DNA from: Methanosphaera sp. WGK6
Lineage (GTDB): Archaea; Methanobacteriota; Methanobacteria; Methanobacteriales; Methanobacteriaceae
Assembly: GCF_001729965.1 (NCBI RefSeq)
Contig: NZ_JRWK01000015.1
Location: 1 to 36,769, forward strand
Direction of reading: 5' to 3'
DNA: 36,769 nt
Positions 35,508 to 36,769 of this stretch are shown piece after piece. Position 1 is the first letter of the stretch. Each line of letters begins with the position of its first letter. The notes under the pieces were generated by a model that was given only the letters and a program-made list of their open reading frames with translations, did not search any database and was not told the origin of the DNA. The position numbers and the translations under genes were made by a program.

Positions 35508-36377
35508 TTATTCAGTTGAGTTTACAACAGTTGTGTTGTTTCCCATACAAAGGGATCCTGGAACACCATAGCTATCATATTTTGCTGCAATTTTTGCGAT
35601 TGTTCCATCTTCATACATTTCATTTAATGTTTTTTGTACAGTATCTCTAAGTTCTGTGTTTCCTTTCTTAAATCCTATACCATATTGCTCGGATGAAATT
35701 GTTTCATTAATAATCATGTATTCATCAGAGTTTCTACTGTTAATTTGGTATTGTGCTACTCCTATATCCATTGCTATAGCATCACATGCACCACTATCTA
35801 AGTCCATAAATGCAGTGTTATATTCTGCAATTTGTGCAAGGTTTTGGAAGGTATCTGTTAATGTTTTATTATCTTCTAGTGCTGCAAGTGCTGAGGAATC
35901 TTCTTGTGCTTCCACAATTTTACCACTTAAATCAGCTAAAGAATTAATATTAGCACTTTTTTTAACAACAACTACTTGTTGATTGTTAATATAAGGTTCA
36001 GTCCATGTGTATTGATCTTCTCTTCCATTAATAGTAAATCCATTCCATATACAATCAATTGTACCAGAATTTAATTCACTATCTTTACTATTCCAGTCAA
36101 TAGGTTGTTTTGAAAGAGTCCAATTATTTCTATCACAAACCTCTTGTGCTAAATCTAAATCAAAACCAGTATATTCCCCATTATCTCCTTTAAATCCATA
36201 AGGTGGGAAATTTGCATCAAATCCAACTACTAATGTATTATCATCATTATCTGCTGCTGAAGCATTACTAGAACTACCAGTAACACCATCAGTGCTTATT
36301 ACACCTGCACCAAATAAACCAAGTATTGCTACTATGATTACAATTACTGCGGCGATTACTCCTATCTTCTTATCCAT
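35508..36377 (-). CDS. Amino acid ABC transporter substrate-binding protein
   Basis: The 289-residue protein belongs to the SBP family 3 (polar amino acids). Residues 5-28 form a hydrophobic segment with no lipobox cysteine, so it is either cleaved or kept as an N-terminal membrane anchor. A short Ser/Asp linker follows. The first lobe opens with TLVVGFDANFPPYGFKGDNG and YTGFDLDLAQEV, the classic family pattern; DCIWNGFTI and QVVVVKKS mark the hinge and second lobe; the C-terminal LNEMYEDGTIAKIAAKY is typical. It is the first gene of the operon, with GGTG eight bases before the ATG. It delivers an amino acid outside the membrane to the permease. Confidence 0.93.
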   Translation of the reverse strand: MDKKIGVIAAVIVIIVAILGLFGAGVISTDGVTGSSSNASAADNDDNTLVVGFDANFPPYGFKGDNGEYTGFDLDLAQEVCDRNNWTLSKQPIDWNSKDSELNSGTIDCIWNGFTINGREDQYTWTEPYINNQQVVVVKKSANINSLADLSGKIVEAQEDSSALAALEDNKTLTDTFQNLAQIAEYNTAFMDLDSGACDAIAMDIGVAQYQINSRNSDEYMIINETISSEQYGIGFKKGNTELRDTVQKTLNEMYEDGTIAKIAAKYDSYGVPGSLCMGNNTTVVNSTE

Positions 36378-36649
36378 TATATATACACCATATAATTTAA
36401 TTTTTAAAAAAAATTTTAAACATTTAACAAATCCACAAAAATCACATGGACAAAACCATCATCATGTAGAAAATAGTTAATGTACATTATACAATATGTC
36501 AATCAAAATATATATTATTAATTAAATTGATAACAAAAAATCATGATGTATTATAATTAGTTCATATTTAGAAAAAAATGAGGAAGAATACCAAATATCA
36601 CTCAAGACATATAGCCTTATTGATTAATATTTAGTATATTTTTAAGTTT

Positions 36650-36769
36650 TTATAGTTCTGCTGCTATGATGTAGTTTTTTTCTCGACAGTATTTTAGAAT
36701 TTTGGTTCTTTTAACTCCTTTGTTTATAAGATATTTTATCATGAGTGGATTTATGTATTTATATTTTTT
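36650..36769 (-). CDS. C-terminal end of an unidentified gene (partial)
   Basis: A minus-strand frame is open from the window edge to a TAA at 36650-36652 and encodes 39 residues. It contains NPLMIKYLINKGVKRTKIL and ends in NYIIAAEL. The codon use and lack of stops in such AT-rich DNA make it likely to be real. The sequence is basic with helical character. I do not recognise the family from this tail. Confidence 0.5.
   Translation of the reverse strand, partial: KKYKYINPLMIKYLINKGVKRTKILKYCREKNYIIAAEL

Noticed and set aside
34174-35982. Plus-strand frames opposite the ABC transporter genes
   Set aside because: These are antisense shadows of clear transporter genes.

Overview
The window looks like a chromosomal segment of a gut-type methanogenic archaeon of the Methanobacteriales, most probably Methanosphaera (or a close Methanobrevibacter relative). 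This is inferred from the very AT-rich DNA, TATA-box promoters, GAGGTG/GGGGAG ribosome binding sites, and a cluster of giant Asn/Thr-rich secreted beta-helix 'adhesin-like' proteins. No rRNA, tRNA, CRISPR array, transposase or integrase gene was seen.

Layout. 1-1990: a small winged-helix regulator with a membrane protein, then about 1 kb without long genes that holds two copies of a promoter-plus-hairpin module with the start codon of a tiny ORF in the loop. 1987-7656: a hypothetical protein and the first giant adhesin. 8069-10240: a minus-strand operon of a MarR regulator, a PatB/MalY-type PLP enzyme and a flavoredoxin-like flavoprotein. 10545-10790: a TM2-like small membrane protein. 11051-25931: three further adhesin loci on the minus strand. 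One of them (13985-21314) is split by a single-base frameshift inside long near-identical repeats. These three share a C-terminal module of two Ig-like domains that the first adhesin lacks. 26157-27897: two paralogous zinc-ribbon membrane proteins in which a conserved acidic motif sits at opposite ends.

27997-33458 is a defence island. It starts with the C-terminal remnant of an FMN-reductase-like protein. Next come a McrC-like DUF2357 nuclease and a McrB-like AAA+ NTPase on the minus strand. A Dam/DpnM-type GATC adenine methylase follows, cut into two halves on opposite strands, and then a DpnII-type endonuclease on the plus strand. The methylase halves meet at a perfect 18-bp inverted repeat (31560-31577 and 32087-32104). 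Inverting the 509 bp between the repeats would restore a continuous 312-residue methylase directly upstream of the DpnII gene. This is the most interesting structure in the window: either an invertible switch or a naturally split methylase.

33459-34133 is noncoding and contains a 384-bp segment bounded by 15-bp perfect inverted repeats. 34134-36377 is a polar amino acid ABC transporter operon (binding protein, permease, ATPase). The window ends inside an unidentified minus-strand gene.

All functional names come from motif recognition by eye; no database search was run.
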